NCBI RefSeq assembly: GCF_003576645.1 | Contig: NC_044916.1 | Coordinates: 3,693,435-3,757,434 of the forward strand | Source of the DNA: Ipomoea triloba | Lineage: Eukaryota > Streptophyta > Magnoliopsida > Solanales > Convolvulaceae | Direction of reading: 5' to 3' | Length of the DNA stretch: 64,000 nt | Shown here: in pieces, positions 12,285 to 28,255 of the stretch | Numbering within the stretch: position 1 is the first letter of the stretch | How the letters are laid out: every line of letters begins with the position of its first letter | Made by a program: the position numbers and the translations under genes | Notes under the pieces: model-generated | What the model saw: only the letters and a program-made list of their open reading frames with translations | Told to the model about the DNA's origin: nothing | Database searches by the model: none

Positions 12285-12475
12285 AGGGAGGGACTCGAAG
12301 GCCCGGAATATTAATGACACCTACACGTTGCCACACTCTGGGAATCAGTCGAATCACGTAGCGGGAGATTTTTGATCTCGTCGGGGAAGTGGATCAACAA
12401 CGTGGTATATGTCCATATATACTCTAGGGTTCAAACGTACGTGTGACCTCCCATTTGGGAGAACCACAATGTCTT
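12285..12475. other. GC-richer island, possibly a SINE remnant
   Basis: This segment, less AT-rich than its flanks, contains GACCTCCCATTTGGGAG and, on the minus strand, GTTTGAACCCTAG, which resembles a tRNA B box. I could not define ends or target-site duplications. Confidence 0.3.
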
Positions 12476-12507
12476 TGATAATGTAAGTGTTATTAAAAAG
12501 TGTTTTT

Positions 12508-12652
12508 ATGACATTCTTATTCTCCTTATTCTTCTTCTCGTTCTTCTCATTCTCGTTCTTCTCTTTTTCCTCCTCCTTCTTCGTCTACTTCTTCTTCTCT
12601 CCTTCATTTTTCTCCCTCTTCTCCTCCTCATCCTTCTTCTCCTTCTTCTTCT
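12508..12652. repeat. Polypyrimidine tract
   Basis: About 145 bases almost entirely of C and T, with CTT and CTC triplets dominating. The opposite strand is correspondingly purine-rich. Confidence 0.85.
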
Positions 12653-13439
12653 ATGGTAATGCCTAAGCAATTGATACATCATGCATGAAGGCTTGATTTG
12701 ATCTAGATGTTCGAAGCTTAAACACTACGTATCGTAACACTTGACACTGATAAATATTTGTATGTGACCCGTCATTTGCACATTAAAAGTAACTCTATGA
12801 TTTTATGACACTTTAGAAAATTAATATTACTCACACTTTTAGAGAGCAAAATAAGATGGTACCATACACGGATTAACCACCATCGCTATCTAAAATAAAT
12901 AAGGTGTTAAGATTATGGATTCGTTCAATATTCCTCTTCAAAGAATCCTTGACGATGACATATAATATTTGATGTTTGATAGAAGAGGAAAATACCAATT
13001 AATCATAAATTTATAGGCAGGTATTTTGATCGAATTTTTTCTTCACTTTGATAAAAAAAAAAAATAATAATAATAATGAGTTGAGTTGCTTCTAGATTGT
13101 GCTATTAATTTCTATTTGCTTGTGCTTCTAGAAGTCATGCCCTTTTACTTTTACAAACCTGTGTCACTACCACCATAACACCAAGAGAATTGGAGTGAGA
13201 AAAACACCATGCAAGGGGACAGCACAACAACGTCATGATCTACATACGATTAGTCTTCTAGTCTTAATCGAAAATTTCAATTTCTCTTTTTCGTTACACA
13301 TAGTCACATAGGTGCATGATAGGTCTACAATTTCCTTGGTTATTAATTGGTGCCATGCATGCAAGCTAGTCTAATCAAAGTGAGCAGTAACATAGCAATG
13401 ATGTTGAGCGTATAATATATAAAAAGAATATAATATTTA

Positions 13440-13916
13440 AATAGTTAACTAGATATAAAAAAAATGTAATTGAACTATTAAATTTAAAAAAAAAACTGTA
13501 ATTAAATTATCGAAGAATTTAAAATCATGCAATTGTCACAAATAATATGTTACCTTGCTTAGTCACCTGTTAACTTGCTTACGTGATATTAATTTAGATT
13601 ATTTTATTATAATTTTAAAAAAATATTATGAGACACCAATCTCCGACTAAAGACCTTGTTCTCCATTCAGAGACAGGCGGTCTCCTGATCCATGGAGACG
13701 AAGATGCTTTGAGACCATGTCTCCAAACAATTTTTTTTAATTATAATAAAATAATCTAAATTAGCGTCACATAAACAAGGTAACCAATGATTAAGCAAGG
13801 TAACCCATTATTTGGTACAATTGCCTGATTTTAAGTTGTTCGATGGGTTAATTAAAACTCTTTTTTTTTTTTTTTAGTTTGGTAATTCAATTGCATTTTT
13901 GTGTCTAGTTAAATAA
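13440..13916. mobile_element. Foldback element with roughly 190-bp inverted arms
   Basis: The left arm contains TAGTTAACTAGATA, AATGTAATTGAAC, then GTTACCTTGCTTA and TTAGATTATTTTATTATAA. The right arm carries the inverse of each in mirror order (TTATAATAAAATAATCTAA, TAAGCAAGGTAAC, AATTCAATTGCATTTTT, CTAGTTAA). The centre holds a GAGAC-rich segment (about 13630-13730). No coding potential. It is a non-autonomous inverted-repeat transposon, perhaps MULE-like. I could not confirm a target-site duplication. Confidence 0.75.
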
Positions 13917-14559
13917 TCTATTTGAACCTTATTCCTATATAAAATATAGGTGTATGTATAGTTCAATTATCAATTTAAACGTCTAGTTGAGATATAATAA
14001 CATGTTCTTGAAGTGATGATTTAGATAAGAATACAAGAGTTTCCAATTATGAATTTGGATCAGTTTCAAAGTTAATTGTCTCGTATAGATGAACATCTCA
14101 TTTTAAAGGAAATTTATTAACTCTTGCTCACAAAGGTGAAATTCCCTCATCACCCTCATCCTCAACACCTCAGTCCAATAAGACAATTGAATGGTAAATC
14201 ATGATAATTCAACAACTTATTAAGTAAGAGGACCAGAAAATTTATTAACACTCGTAAGTTGTATGATGAGTAGCTATCTAATTATTCATAAACAATATGA
14301 ATAATTGTTTAATAGCTCGACGTTAATATAATGTTACATAACCTTATGACTTATTCAATTGAACTTGCTTGCATAATACATTCTTTCATGAGGAGTGATA
14401 TAATTTCGTATCGAGTTTATGTACACTACCTCAAATAAGTGCAAACTTTGAAAAGAGAGGGAGGAACAATTGATCCGAGATGGAAAATAGGAATAAAAAG
14501 AGAGTATAGAGAAAAATGATGTTATTATTATTTTTCTACTTTATTTTGATGTTTTAATA

Positions 14560-14561
<2 letters not shown>

Positions 14562-14630
<69 letters not shown>
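14562..14630. repeat. (AT)n microsatellite, left of foldback element
   Basis: About 69 bases of uninterrupted alternating A and T. It abuts the left end of the element at 14631. A matching run lies at the element's right end. Confidence 0.95.
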
Positions 14631-14632
<2 letters not shown>

Positions 14633-15863
14633 GAAAATTGCATCTTTGGTCCCTGAGCTTTAACTAAATTCCGACTCAGTCCCTGAGTTATGACCGTATC
14701 CGAGTTTAGTCCTTCAGTTATGAACAAAGTGGCACATTTGGTCCCTGACCGTTAAAACTAACGGAAAAATTAAAAAAATAATTAAAAATTGAGGGGTAAA
14801 ATAGGAAATTCACATTTTATTCTTCTCCATATATCAAAATCACTTTTATAACATTATTTTTCACTTCTTAGCCTCTTATTTTCAATATTTTTCAATTCTA
14901 AAAGCATTTCAATAATTTTAGTATAACTTGTTAGGAGTCTGACTCTCGTATAACAAACTTAAAACCTAGTACAAACAAAGAAACACTTGATCATTGTGTT
15001 TAGGCATCTGAAAACACTATCATAATAATTTTCGATTTTCTTTACTAAGCAACAAAGGTAATAAAACTAAAACTTTTGAGATACAAAACTCTGTTTTCTT
15101 AAAACCAGAGTAATGAAAGAGGAACCTAATAATCAATTATGAAAATTTTAAAAACTTTTGTAACTTCAAAAAAATCAATTATGAAAATTTTAAAAACTTT
15201 TGTAACTTCAAAAAACGACAATTGACTAAACTATTGCATACAAAATATTTTTTAAAACGACAATTGACTAAACTATTGCATACAAAATATTTTTTACATA
15301 CTAAATTGACTAAACTATTGCATACAAAATATTTTTTACATACTAAAAATCTCAAGTAGTTATTCTTTTGGTGAAATTCTCATAAAAGCAACCTGAGAAA
15401 TTCGAAATTATTTTGTATCTCAGAAGTTCTAGTTTGATACCTTTGTTGCTTAGTAAAGGAAACCAAATATTATTAGGATAGTGTTTTCAGACGCTTAAAA
15501 ACAATGATCAAGTGTTTCTTTGTTTGTACTAGGTCTTAAGTTTGTTATACGAGAACCATACTCCTAACAAGTCATACTAAAGTTATTGAAATGCTTTTAG
15601 AATTGAAAAATATTGAAAATAAGAGGCTAAGAAGTGAAAAATAATGTTATAAAAGTGATTTTGATATAAGAAGGATAATAAAATGTGAATTTCCTATTTT
15701 ACCCTTCAAATTTTAACTGTTTTTTAAATTTTCCGTTAGTTTTAACAGCCAGGGACCAAATGCGTCACTTCGTTCATAACTGAGGGACTAAACTCAGATA
15801 CGACCATAACTCAAGGACTGAGTCGGAACTTGGTTAAAGCTCAGGGACCAAAGATGCAATTTT

Positions 15864-15865
<2 letters not shown>
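14631..15865. mobile_element. Large foldback (MULE-like) element with arms of about 470 bp
   Basis: The left end reads GGGAAAATTGCATCTTTGG and the right end is its inverse, ending CAAAGATGCAATTTTCC. The arms stay complementary inward through GGTCCCTGA, CCGTTAGTTTTAAC, the plain AT-rich part and as far as AAGCAACAAAGGTA (about 15050) opposite TACCTTTGTTGCTT (about 15440). The loop contains short tandem repeats. No open frame or transposase is visible, so it is non-autonomous. It sits exactly between two (AT)n runs, as if inserted into one microsatellite, so a target-site duplication cannot be distinguished. Confidence 0.85.
15131..15350. repeat. Tandem repeats in the foldback loop
   Basis: A unit of about 42 bp (ATCAATTATGAAAATTTT to AACTTCAAAA) occurs twice. 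Then a unit with ATTGACTAAACTATTGCATA plus CAAAATATTTTTT occurs three times, starting near 15218, 15261 and 15305. Confidence 0.9.

Positions 15866-15929
<64 letters not shown>
15866..15929. repeat. (AT)n microsatellite, right of foldback element
   Basis: About 64 bases of alternating A and T directly after the element's right end. Together with the left run it suggests an original AT repeat split by the insertion. Confidence 0.95.
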
Positions 15930-15932
<3 letters not shown>

Positions 15933-16990
15933 CTAAAATTTCAAAGATTTTACTATTCAAGTATTATTCAATCTCTCATTTTAGTCAAACTTTACTCCTA
16001 ATATTTCACAGATTACTGAAACTACGTACATATCTTACTGCAGGATCATCAATCTGCCTCACTGAATATGATAAATTGGACTGACAAAGTCAAAATGCAT
16101 GTTTTTCTTTTTCCCCACACACATATATATAGTAGTTTAATTGGCTGGTTTACCTAAAACCTAACAATTTCATATATTGTTATTAAAATGTCCGAATGTC
16201 CCAGATTTTTGGACAATAAAAACCTGTCTTTTTGTAAGATTTTCCTTTATAATATATTATATATATTAATACCTTAATTGTGTTGTGCAAATTAACTATG
16301 CTTATTAAGATGTTTGATTGAACAAAAGTTACGTTATTGGTTTATCAAACATTATGTCTATATAAAGCCTATATTGATGAGATATGTGACGTACAATATA
16401 TAACACATAAAATTTATGGCATTCACACTGCTCAAAATAATCTCAATACTATCTAAAGTTATGAGTCAAGCAAGTGTGGGAAAACGACTAACCTTTTCCA
16501 TGTTGTTCTACCGTTCGATAAGCAACACAAGTAAGAATATGTCAACTATGAGTGGAGGTATTTTGATATATAATATTGCTTTTATTGCTACAAGGTTATG
16601 TTTCTCGTAATTAAGTTTTTATTCAATTCATGTTATGTTATATTTATACCTAACAGCTAACTACTATGTAGCGTGATGATACATTTGTTACCATTTCAAA
16701 CTGGTACGATGGTTACATGATCGAACTTCGGCGGGACATTGATTCTTTGGGCGAAAAAAGATTTAGAAAGTATAAAATATGTATTTGAGAATGTGCATTG
16801 AGTAAATTATGTTGATGTGTGATAGCTCAAAAATCACATTCTCAAGTAGTGGTTGTAGGTTTTCTTCATCATCCAAAAAAAAAACTTGTTCTTTTGTTGA
16901 TACGTGTAATTGGTGTTTGGATATGTGTATATTTGAAGAGTTTATAACGTTTTGATTAGTCTAATAACTATTATAGATGTTTGATAGATA
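15930..16990. other. Intergenic DNA without recognised features
   Basis: AT-rich sequence. The short frames here do not resemble any family I know and have no splice-site or codon support. Confidence 0.4.
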
Positions 16991-17002
16991 TTAAAAATAA
17001 AG

Positions 17003-17170
17003 AAAAATTATACTTTTGGTCCCTCAATTATTAGCAGATTTGCAATGTAATCCCTGATTTCTAATTTTAACAGATTCGATCGTTCAATCGTTCTAAAGTT
17101 AGCCAATTTAGTCATTCTGTGATTTTACTCGTTAACCACCGTTAAAGCAATGACATTTTGGGAATTTCAC
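17003..17170. mobile_element. Single arm of a MULE-like element
   Basis: The text runs ATACTTTTGGTCCCTCAATT, then AATCCCTGATTT, CCGTTAAAGCAATGACATTT and GGGAATTTCACACC. It has the same composition as the arms of the foldback elements at 14631 and 38473. The inverse arm is not found to the right, so the element is broken. It lies about 230 bases from the enoyl-CoA isomerase fragment. Confidence 0.5.
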
Positions 17171-17416
17171 ACCCACTTAATATTTTCCTCCAATTACTTC
17201 CCTCGCTTCTTCCTGTTTTCTCCCATTTAGCTAGCTCGGGAATTTAGCAAAAGTTGCAATATTTTTTCATTGAATTTTCAGCTTCAACAAAGACTCGTTA
17301 TAATAATAGTCTTAACAGTGGTATTGAAATTTTTATTATTTAGACTGTAAGGCTATAGTTTTTCCTCTTGGATGTCGTCGACAATAATGGATTATTCAAA
17401 GACATGAATGCACAAC

Positions 17417-17740
17417 AACAGTTTTAGTTAACTTCAAGACGGCGCAGCCGTCGAGAAGCAACAATTTCCGCAAATCGGCATAATTCGTGCTGTCCCACTG
17501 TTGCTTTGCTAGCGTCTTTGCAATGTGCACCGTCGCCTTCACGGTCTCCTCGGCGTTAGCGTGCGCGGAGTCAATTAACCCTAATCCGAGCGCCTCTACT
17601 GCCTTCAGCTTTGAGGCTTTCAACACCAAGGCTTGCCTGGCAGCCACGAAGCCCACCTTAGATCTGATTATTGCAATGTAGTAGTCCAGTAAGGGTAGCC
17701 CCATGCCCAGCTCGCTCATGTAGAGCACGCATTTGTCTGA
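17417..17740 (-). pseudogene. Enoyl-CoA delta isomerase (ECI) 3' fragment
   Basis: The minus-strand frame encodes CVLYMSELGMGLPLLDYY, AIIRSKVG, AARQALVLKASKLKAVEALG, LGLIDSAH and AEETVKATVHIAKTLAKQQW, which match the C-terminal half of plant peroxisomal delta3,delta2-enoyl-CoA isomerases (crotonase fold, used in breakdown of unsaturated fatty acids). The N-terminal half with the oxyanion-hole region is absent: upstream the homology stops at a TTTTTATCTCAG junction followed by T-rich DNA. The C terminus runs into LLDGCAVLKLTK and lacks the usual peroxisomal SKL-type signal. This is a truncated copy, unlikely to be functional. It may be a captured gene fragment in a transposon. Confidence 0.7.
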
Positions 17741-17764
17741 GATAAAAAGAAGAGTCACTCTCAT

Positions 17765-18235
17765 TAACGTGCATTAATAACAGTTGTTTTTTTTGTTTTG
17801 TTTTTTTTTTTTTATCTCTCATCTTTCCTTTAATTTGACAAAAACTCTGCAAAATATATGCCGAATAAGCCGAATGGACTTGCTCTTAGTGGCAAGAATT
17901 TAAAATCCCATATAGAACTTTATTTTTTATTTTTATTTTTTTTATAACCTAAATCCCTTATTACACCAAATTATATATGAAACTTCATAAACCTGTTCTC
18001 AAACTCATGAAGAAATAAATTAAGTCTTTAACTTTGAGTCTCACATCATATACAACTTTATTACTAATAAATTGGTTGGGTTTGGGTTTGGTACTAACTA
18101 AACGTCAAATAAAACCCCTACACCCTAAACTAAAATCTAACAGTAGTTTCCGTCACCGTTAAAAAAGAATCTAAACAAAACCCTATGGCCTATAAGGCTA
18201 TATATCTATTACGCTAAACATACAGGAAAGAACGA
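17765..18235. other. Intergenic DNA and likely promoter of the prolyl-tRNA synthetase gene
   Basis: T-rich DNA followed by AT-rich sequence. No clear TATA box stands out. Transcription probably begins near 18240. Confidence 0.4.
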
Positions 18236-18239
18236 CGTC

Positions 18240-18363
18240 GTTGAGGGGTGAATATTTCGCAAAATACACCATTATCGCAGTCTCCTTAGCACTTCAGCAG
18301 CCGCAGCAGAAAAGCTACGCCTAATCTTCTCTCCCCGTCGCCGATCGCCTTCTTCATCATCAG
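18240..18363 (+). other. 5'UTR exon of the prolyl-tRNA synthetase gene
   Basis: A GC-richer leader with CGCCGATCGCC ends at CATCATCAG followed by a GTTTGCT donor at 18364. The intron ends ATTTACAG at 18858, 36 bases before the ATG at 18895. The start of the exon is a guess. Confidence 0.55.
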
Positions 18364-18894
18364 GTTTGCTTTGTACTTCCTTTACTGCTTCTTCATTTCC
18401 CCCATTTATTATCATTCATTCAATTTCATCGATTTATTCACTGTATATATTGGGTACAGTAATTGGCATCTCAAATAGTCAACATTGCGAGTTGTTTCTG
18501 CTCGTCAAACTACTTGAGTTCATGTGTATGTGTTACGCTTCTCTGTTTCCCGTGAAATGAAATGACAATAAGAATTAAGGATACTCAATTCAGTTCCCAT
18601 CGTCCTCTGTTTTTCATATGCATTTGTGTGTTGGGAGTAGGTTTTCTGTAATTTTCCGGTTTGGTTTCAGTTTCGGTTTGGCGTTTTCACTAAATTGGCG
18701 AATTGTTACACTCGATTTGACTCTGGTTTGGTTTAGCCTGGATGCTTGCCCCTATTGGTTTGACTTTGTGATTTCTAGTTATGCTAATGCTTTGAATGCA
18801 ATGAGTACTTGCTGTGAATTTTTGGCATGGGGATTGTGGTTTAATTATTAATTTACAGGTGGTTTGCTTGGGAGATTTGTGCGTAGATTCCCAC

Positions 18895-23423
<4,529 letters not shown>

Positions 23424-23922
23424 TATGTTAATTACACAATCACGATGCTGTCATCGTCTTGGACAATAGTATACTTTCTGTTGGCTTCAGTTACTTGAAA
23501 TAGAAGTGTCCCCATCAATTCTTACAAAGGAAATGAACTAGTTTTATGAGTAGAACTCTGTCATTGATCACTGTTTGAACAATTCAGTTGAAGAATCATG
23601 TTTTCTTTTGTTCATTTGTCAATTTTTTTTAAAAATCAGTTTCTGTATTATGAATTTATGATATGAGTAGCATTTTGGAGCATTTCAAAGACTTGTTATA
23701 TGGCTTTTTATGCTCATCTGGAATTGCCCTGTTTTGCCCTACCAGCCTACCTTGAGAAAGAACTGTAATGTGTTGAGGAGAATCACAAAAGGTCAATAAT
23801 CATTGTTCATACTTTCTGCAGCTTGTTCTCTAATAATTTGGGATAAGTAGCTATCATAAGAGTAACAAATGACTGCACTCCAATTCCGAGAGCCTATACG
23901 TGTTTTTGCGAATTTTGGCAGT

Positions 23923-24225
23923 GAGATTATGATCTATTTACAAGATTTGATTTTGCGATCTTTTTTTAATGCATTTTTAATGACCATTTGGTTTCAAGAT
24001 CTTTCTTTAATGTAATATCTAATGATATTTTGGTGGAGATTATGATCTATTTAATAATATTTAATTTTGAGATGTTTCTTTAATGCAATTCTTAATGACT
24101 ATTTGGTTTTGAGATTTTCTTCAATACAATTCCTAATGATATTTTTTGGGAGAGGAGATTATGATCTATTTACAAGATTGATTTTGAGATCTTCCATTAA
24201 TGCAATTCTTGATGACGGTTAAATA
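23923..24225. repeat. Tandem repeat, unit about 113-119 bp
   Basis: GAGATTATGATCTATTTA starts units at 23923, 24036 and 24155. Within each unit TTTAATGCAATTCTTAATGA-type sequence also recurs, so the repeat has an internal half-unit. It starts about 500 bases after the prolyl-tRNA synthetase stop codon. Confidence 0.85.
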
Positions 24226-24514
24226 TGAAGATTTTTTTTTTGGTCTGAATAGTTCAATTTTGTCTTGAGTTTTACTCCAAAAGCCCTCAAAGTTGGGTAA
24301 TATTATAATTTTATTGACAATATCCTTTAGGTTTCCTGCTACCTGGATGATAGATTGATTGTAAACCAATGTTGATAAGAGTAACCGCATTAGTTGTGGT
24401 TTTCGGTTGAAGTTTTACACATTTAGTCAACGGAAAAATAACATAATTAATTAAATAACTGGGATCGTGTGACCACCCCAATTGCCCTAGTTGCACTAGC
24501 TGGGCTAGTGCATA

Positions 24515-24786
24515 CTAAAAGTGAAGTTTTTGGATTTTTGATGTACCAACTAGGAGAGAGTGGAAGGAAAGAGAAAATGAAAAAATGAAAAAAAGCATAT
24601 TAACGTGCCTAGCGGGCGCATTGATGGCACTTCACGCGACCACATGCAATGCTTGAATGCACATGGTGGGATCCACTTCTTCGAAAAATCACAGGAGGAT
24701 TTTTTATTTTCTCTCTCCATTATCTCTCTTCCACATCACTTATCTCCTCAAAAGCTGGTCCAAAATCCACTAATGTGGATGACCTA
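24515..24786. mobile_element. Probable MITE
   Basis: It has the purine-rich left half (GGAGAGAGTGGAAGG), GC-richer middle (GCGGGCGCATTGATGGC) and pyrimidine-rich right half seen in the element at 1090-1441. It ends in CCACTAATGTGGATGACC, close to that element's CCATTAATGTGGATGGTC. The left end is uncertain. Confidence 0.5.
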
Positions 24787-24799
24787 ATATGAATTTTAT

Positions 24800-25256
24800 T
24801 CTCTTTTCTTTTCTATGATATGTCACATACTCTCTCATCCACACAAACAAAAAAGCTTCAAAAAGTAGAAATACCACAAAGCATCAAGGTTGAGATCTTC
24901 ATCCTTAGATGGTGAAGAGGTATATAGCAAGTCAACCAGCACACACTTTCATTAAATACTTTTACTATACCTTATACATTTATTAATGAAAAGAGGTAAA
25001 AATAATGAAACTTTCATATTATGTCTACATCCATATCAAACATTTACTTAATCAATTTATGTAGAGACCATACAGCCATACAATGAACATGTTCACTTCA
25101 AAGTTCAAATCAACCTGCCTCTTCACATTCACTATTCACACCATTCATACAAGGTCCAAGATTTTACATATACCTTGAATTTTTACAAGCTCCTAGGTAC
25201 AGTGATCAAGGGTCCCACCATCTGTACAAATCTGGGTCCCACCTCCCATACATATG
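24800..25256. other. Upstream region of the IRX15-like gene
   Basis: Non-coding and AT-rich. Near the gene it contains two GGTCCCACC-type motifs (about 25211 and 25235). I see no defined regulatory element apart from the TATA box listed separately. Confidence 0.4.
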
Positions 25257-25265
25257 TATATATAA
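25257..25265 (+). promoter_or_regulatory. TATA box of the IRX15-like gene
   Basis: TATATATAA about 140 bases upstream of the start codon. This predicts transcription near 25290 and a leader of about 115 bases. Confidence 0.5.
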
Positions 25266-25405
25266 TCTAGTTATCTACCTTCTCAAATCTCATATTCCCA
25301 AACACGAGTTAACACGGTAACAGAACTCAGTAATAACCCAGTGAGTCAACTCAGTGAGTCAACTCGTGTTGCAACTCAGCATCCACTTACTTCCCTGTGA
25401 AGAAA

Positions 25406-27226
25406 ATGAAGGCCGGAATTACTAAGCTCGTAGTTTTCCACCCGCCGGTGTCATCGGCGGCGGCGGCGTCTCCTCGCGTTCTGCTTCTGGGTTTCGTCTC
25501 ATTCTTCGCTTTGGCTTCTGCCCTCACTTTCTTCTCCGGCAAGGACGCCTTTTCCGCCGCCGGGACCGCCGGTGAGGGAGGAAATTTTCCGGGAATACCA
25601 CAGCCGGTGTTGGAAGCGCTCCTGCATTACGCCGCCGCGAACACGACGTTTGTGTCTTCCCGAATGTCGTCCGCGGAGGTGGGCGCCGTGGCGGCCGCCA
25701 TCCTGCGCTGCGGGAAGGGCTGCAACTTGCTTGTTTTCGGGCTGAGCCACGAAACCCTCCTCTGGCATTCTCTGAACCACGGCGGGCGAACGGTGTTTGT
25801 CGACGAGAGCGCGTACATGGTGGCGAAAGCGGAGGAGAAGCACCGCGGGATTGAAGCGTACGACGTTCAGTTCACCACCAAAGCCACCCAATTGTACCGT
25901 CTCTTGGACCACGCCAAGGTAATACATGAGATTATTTAAATTCTAATACCATATGTTATACATAATAAATGTATGCTAAGTAAAATATAAATCACAACAG
26001 GTACCAGGCGTTTTAGAATGATTATAATAACTTGGGATCATAGTTGATATGACTATGAATGTTACTTTTGGAATAGTAGGCTTGCCTAGAAATTATTACT
26101 GGTTTTGTCCAGCACTCGTCTCACATTTCTATTCGACATAATATGTGAGAGGATGTAAATCACAGTAATTATGTTAGTGTCTCTAAAGGAATTGGTTCAT
26201 TTTGGACATAATTCTCACACTGTCATGATTGAGTTTTGAACATTGGTCAATTCTGGTAAATACTGCTTACCAAACTAGTAATTTAAATCGGGCATGGTGT
26301 AATGTATTATATCTATAGAAACTATAGGAAGACCATTTTGCATATAACATCCTTAATGGTTTTTTTTTTTCTTTTTTATTTTTGAGGTGCCAATTAGGAG
26401 AGACAAGGGAGAAGAAAAAGAAATGTGGGAAAAAGAATAGGAAAAAAAATAGGTCCACATAAAAAATAATAATAATAAAAGAGCCTTTAGTTGCCAGGGT
26501 GCTCTTGGCAAGCAAGGAGACTGGCTCTTTAATTTTTTGATGAGAATTATTGTAGGAAGCACTCCATATCTCTCTCTCCTCATTCTCTCTTTCACTTCAC
26601 CCAAAATCTCTCCAAAAATTACACAAAAATCTCTAGATGCTCTAAACTTATTTGTCATCAACTCATCATTAATTCATTATATAGATATAGAATAATCAAT
26701 TAAAACAAAAGTGAATATCTAAATTATGACTAAACAACATAATGACTCAATCATATACTTGCACCACAAATGGATACCTAATATATATAATACATTATAA
26801 TGGGAAATTCTATTGTTACAGGAACGTGTCATGAAAGAGTGCCGGCCGGTGCAGAATCTGCTCTTCTCCGAATGCAAGTTGGCCATCAACGACCTCCCAA
26901 ACCACATCTACGACATAGCTTGGGACGTCATCTTGGTGGACGGCCCGCGGGGGTACGCGCCGTCGGCGCCGGGGAGAATGTCGCCGATATTCACGGCCGG
27001 CGTGCTGGCCAGGAGCAAGGTGGGCGGCGCGGCGGAAACGCAGGTGTTCGTGCACGAGATTGGGAGAGAGGTTGAGAGAGTGAGCAGTGAGAGATTCCTG
27101 TGTAATGCCAATTTGGTAGATTTGGTGGATGCTTTGGGGCATTTTGCGGTGCCCAAAATGGACGCTGACAATTTTGAATTTTGCCCTGTATCATCTTCAT
27201 CAAGGAACTCCATTAATGGCAGATGA
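25406..27226 (+). CDS. IRX15/IRX15-LIKE DUF579 protein, xylan biosynthesis
   Basis: Two coding exons, 25406-25918 and 26822-27226, joined in frame at AAG/GAA, give 305 residues (Arabidopsis IRX15 is about 320). The Met at 25406 is the first ATG. A short basic N terminus is followed by one membrane segment (about residues 25-43), typical of Golgi type II proteins. The DUF579 core carries [77 protein letters not shown] and the end [17 protein letters not shown]. The HETLLW and GRTVF wording is closer to IRX15/IRX15L than to the GXM methyltransferases of the same family. These proteins are needed for normal xylan chain length in secondary walls. Their biochemical activity is less clear. The intron (25919-26821) contains a MITE-like insert. 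Confidence 0.93.
26346..26643. mobile_element. Probable MITE in the IRX15-like intron
   Basis: Begins near CATCCTTAATGG and ends near CTAGATGCTC, with a purine-rich left half (GGAGAGACAAGGGAG) and a pyrimidine-rich right half (CTCTCTCTCCTCATTC). It resembles the element at 24515-24786, whose left half also has a GTACCAACTAGGAGAGA-like segment. Ends are approximate. Confidence 0.5.
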
Positions 27227-27228
27227 GT

Positions 27229-28247
27229 GAAGAACTGAAGTGATGTCATAATTTTCACTTTTTGTTTTATATAATTATTTTTGTTATAATATATAGCCAA
27301 ATCTGTAATGTGTTTATTGTCTTTCTTAAAAAATAAAAAAATTGTTGTACAGGTACAATCATTATATTGTAAACCAAGGTCAATCTTGATCATCTTGCAA
27401 TATAGACTTGAATCAAAACAATGTCGTTTCAGTGTAATATGATTGACAATTTGTCGTACTCTTTATTACAAACTACAATCATGATGTGCTCTAGTGTAAT
27501 GTTTATGTACACATAGACAAATCTACGGTGGAGGCGATGGGGTTGTCATCCCCCGGCTCCCACCCCACCCCACTATATTAAATATTTAGAATTAACTAAA
27601 TTAATAATAAATAAAATAAAGTATATTAAATATAATAAGATTCTGGTTAATTCAGCCAATCAACTGAATTATTATTATTTTATTTTTTTGAAAGGATTAA
27701 CTGAATTAATTTAATATAATTTAGTGAACAGTTATATATATATATATATAAAATGATTAATTCTATTTAAGATGACTCAAATGACCACCTTTATTCATCG
27801 CTTAATGGGGTATTAGTGGGAGAATGGTCTCTGGTAGGTGTTGGTGAATGGCCAATAGAATTGGCCCGCTTAACTCGTGTAAAGGGTTTTGGGCTGCCTC
27901 ATAAATGGGCTTGCATTCATTTTTCTCTTAATTTTAAATTTTAATAAAGGGTTCTATCACAGTTAGAGTAGTAAGGCAAATTATATCACTATCTACATTG
28001 TAAGATGGATGTGTTAGTTTATTTTTAGTATACAAAACGTTGATTTTTTTTTTTAAACACAAAACGTTGATTGTTAATATACTGTAAGTTTATTTTTTTC
28101 ATTAAATTACAATATATTAAAAATAAACTTGTAAGTTAATAGTCCACTTGCAAGTTGCAATATGGTATGTGATCCAAGGTGTAGTAATTGGAGTATTAAT
28201 GGTCTTGCATTGCAAGAATTTGTCAAACATTTGACAAATTAATGTAC
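27229..28247. other. Intergenic DNA with a transposon remnant
   Basis: Downstream of the IRX15-like gene. At 27522-27590 there is a GGTGGAGGCGATGGGG and CCCACCCCACCCC segment similar to one in an intron of prolyl-tRNA synthetase. A short (AT)n lies near 27733-27750. No gene is seen. Confidence 0.4.
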
Positions 28248-28255
28248 ATGGCTAT

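Noticed and set aside
15830..16084. ORF rich in Tyr-Ile repeats
   Set aside because: It is only the translation of the (AT)n microsatellite.
25499..25927. Minus-strand frame opposite IRX15-like exon 1
   Set aside because: A shadow frame on the GC-rich coding exon, without a family match.
26908..27393. 161-codon minus-strand frame opposite IRX15-like exon 2
   Set aside because: It overlaps a conserved exon on the other strand and has no recognisable protein content.
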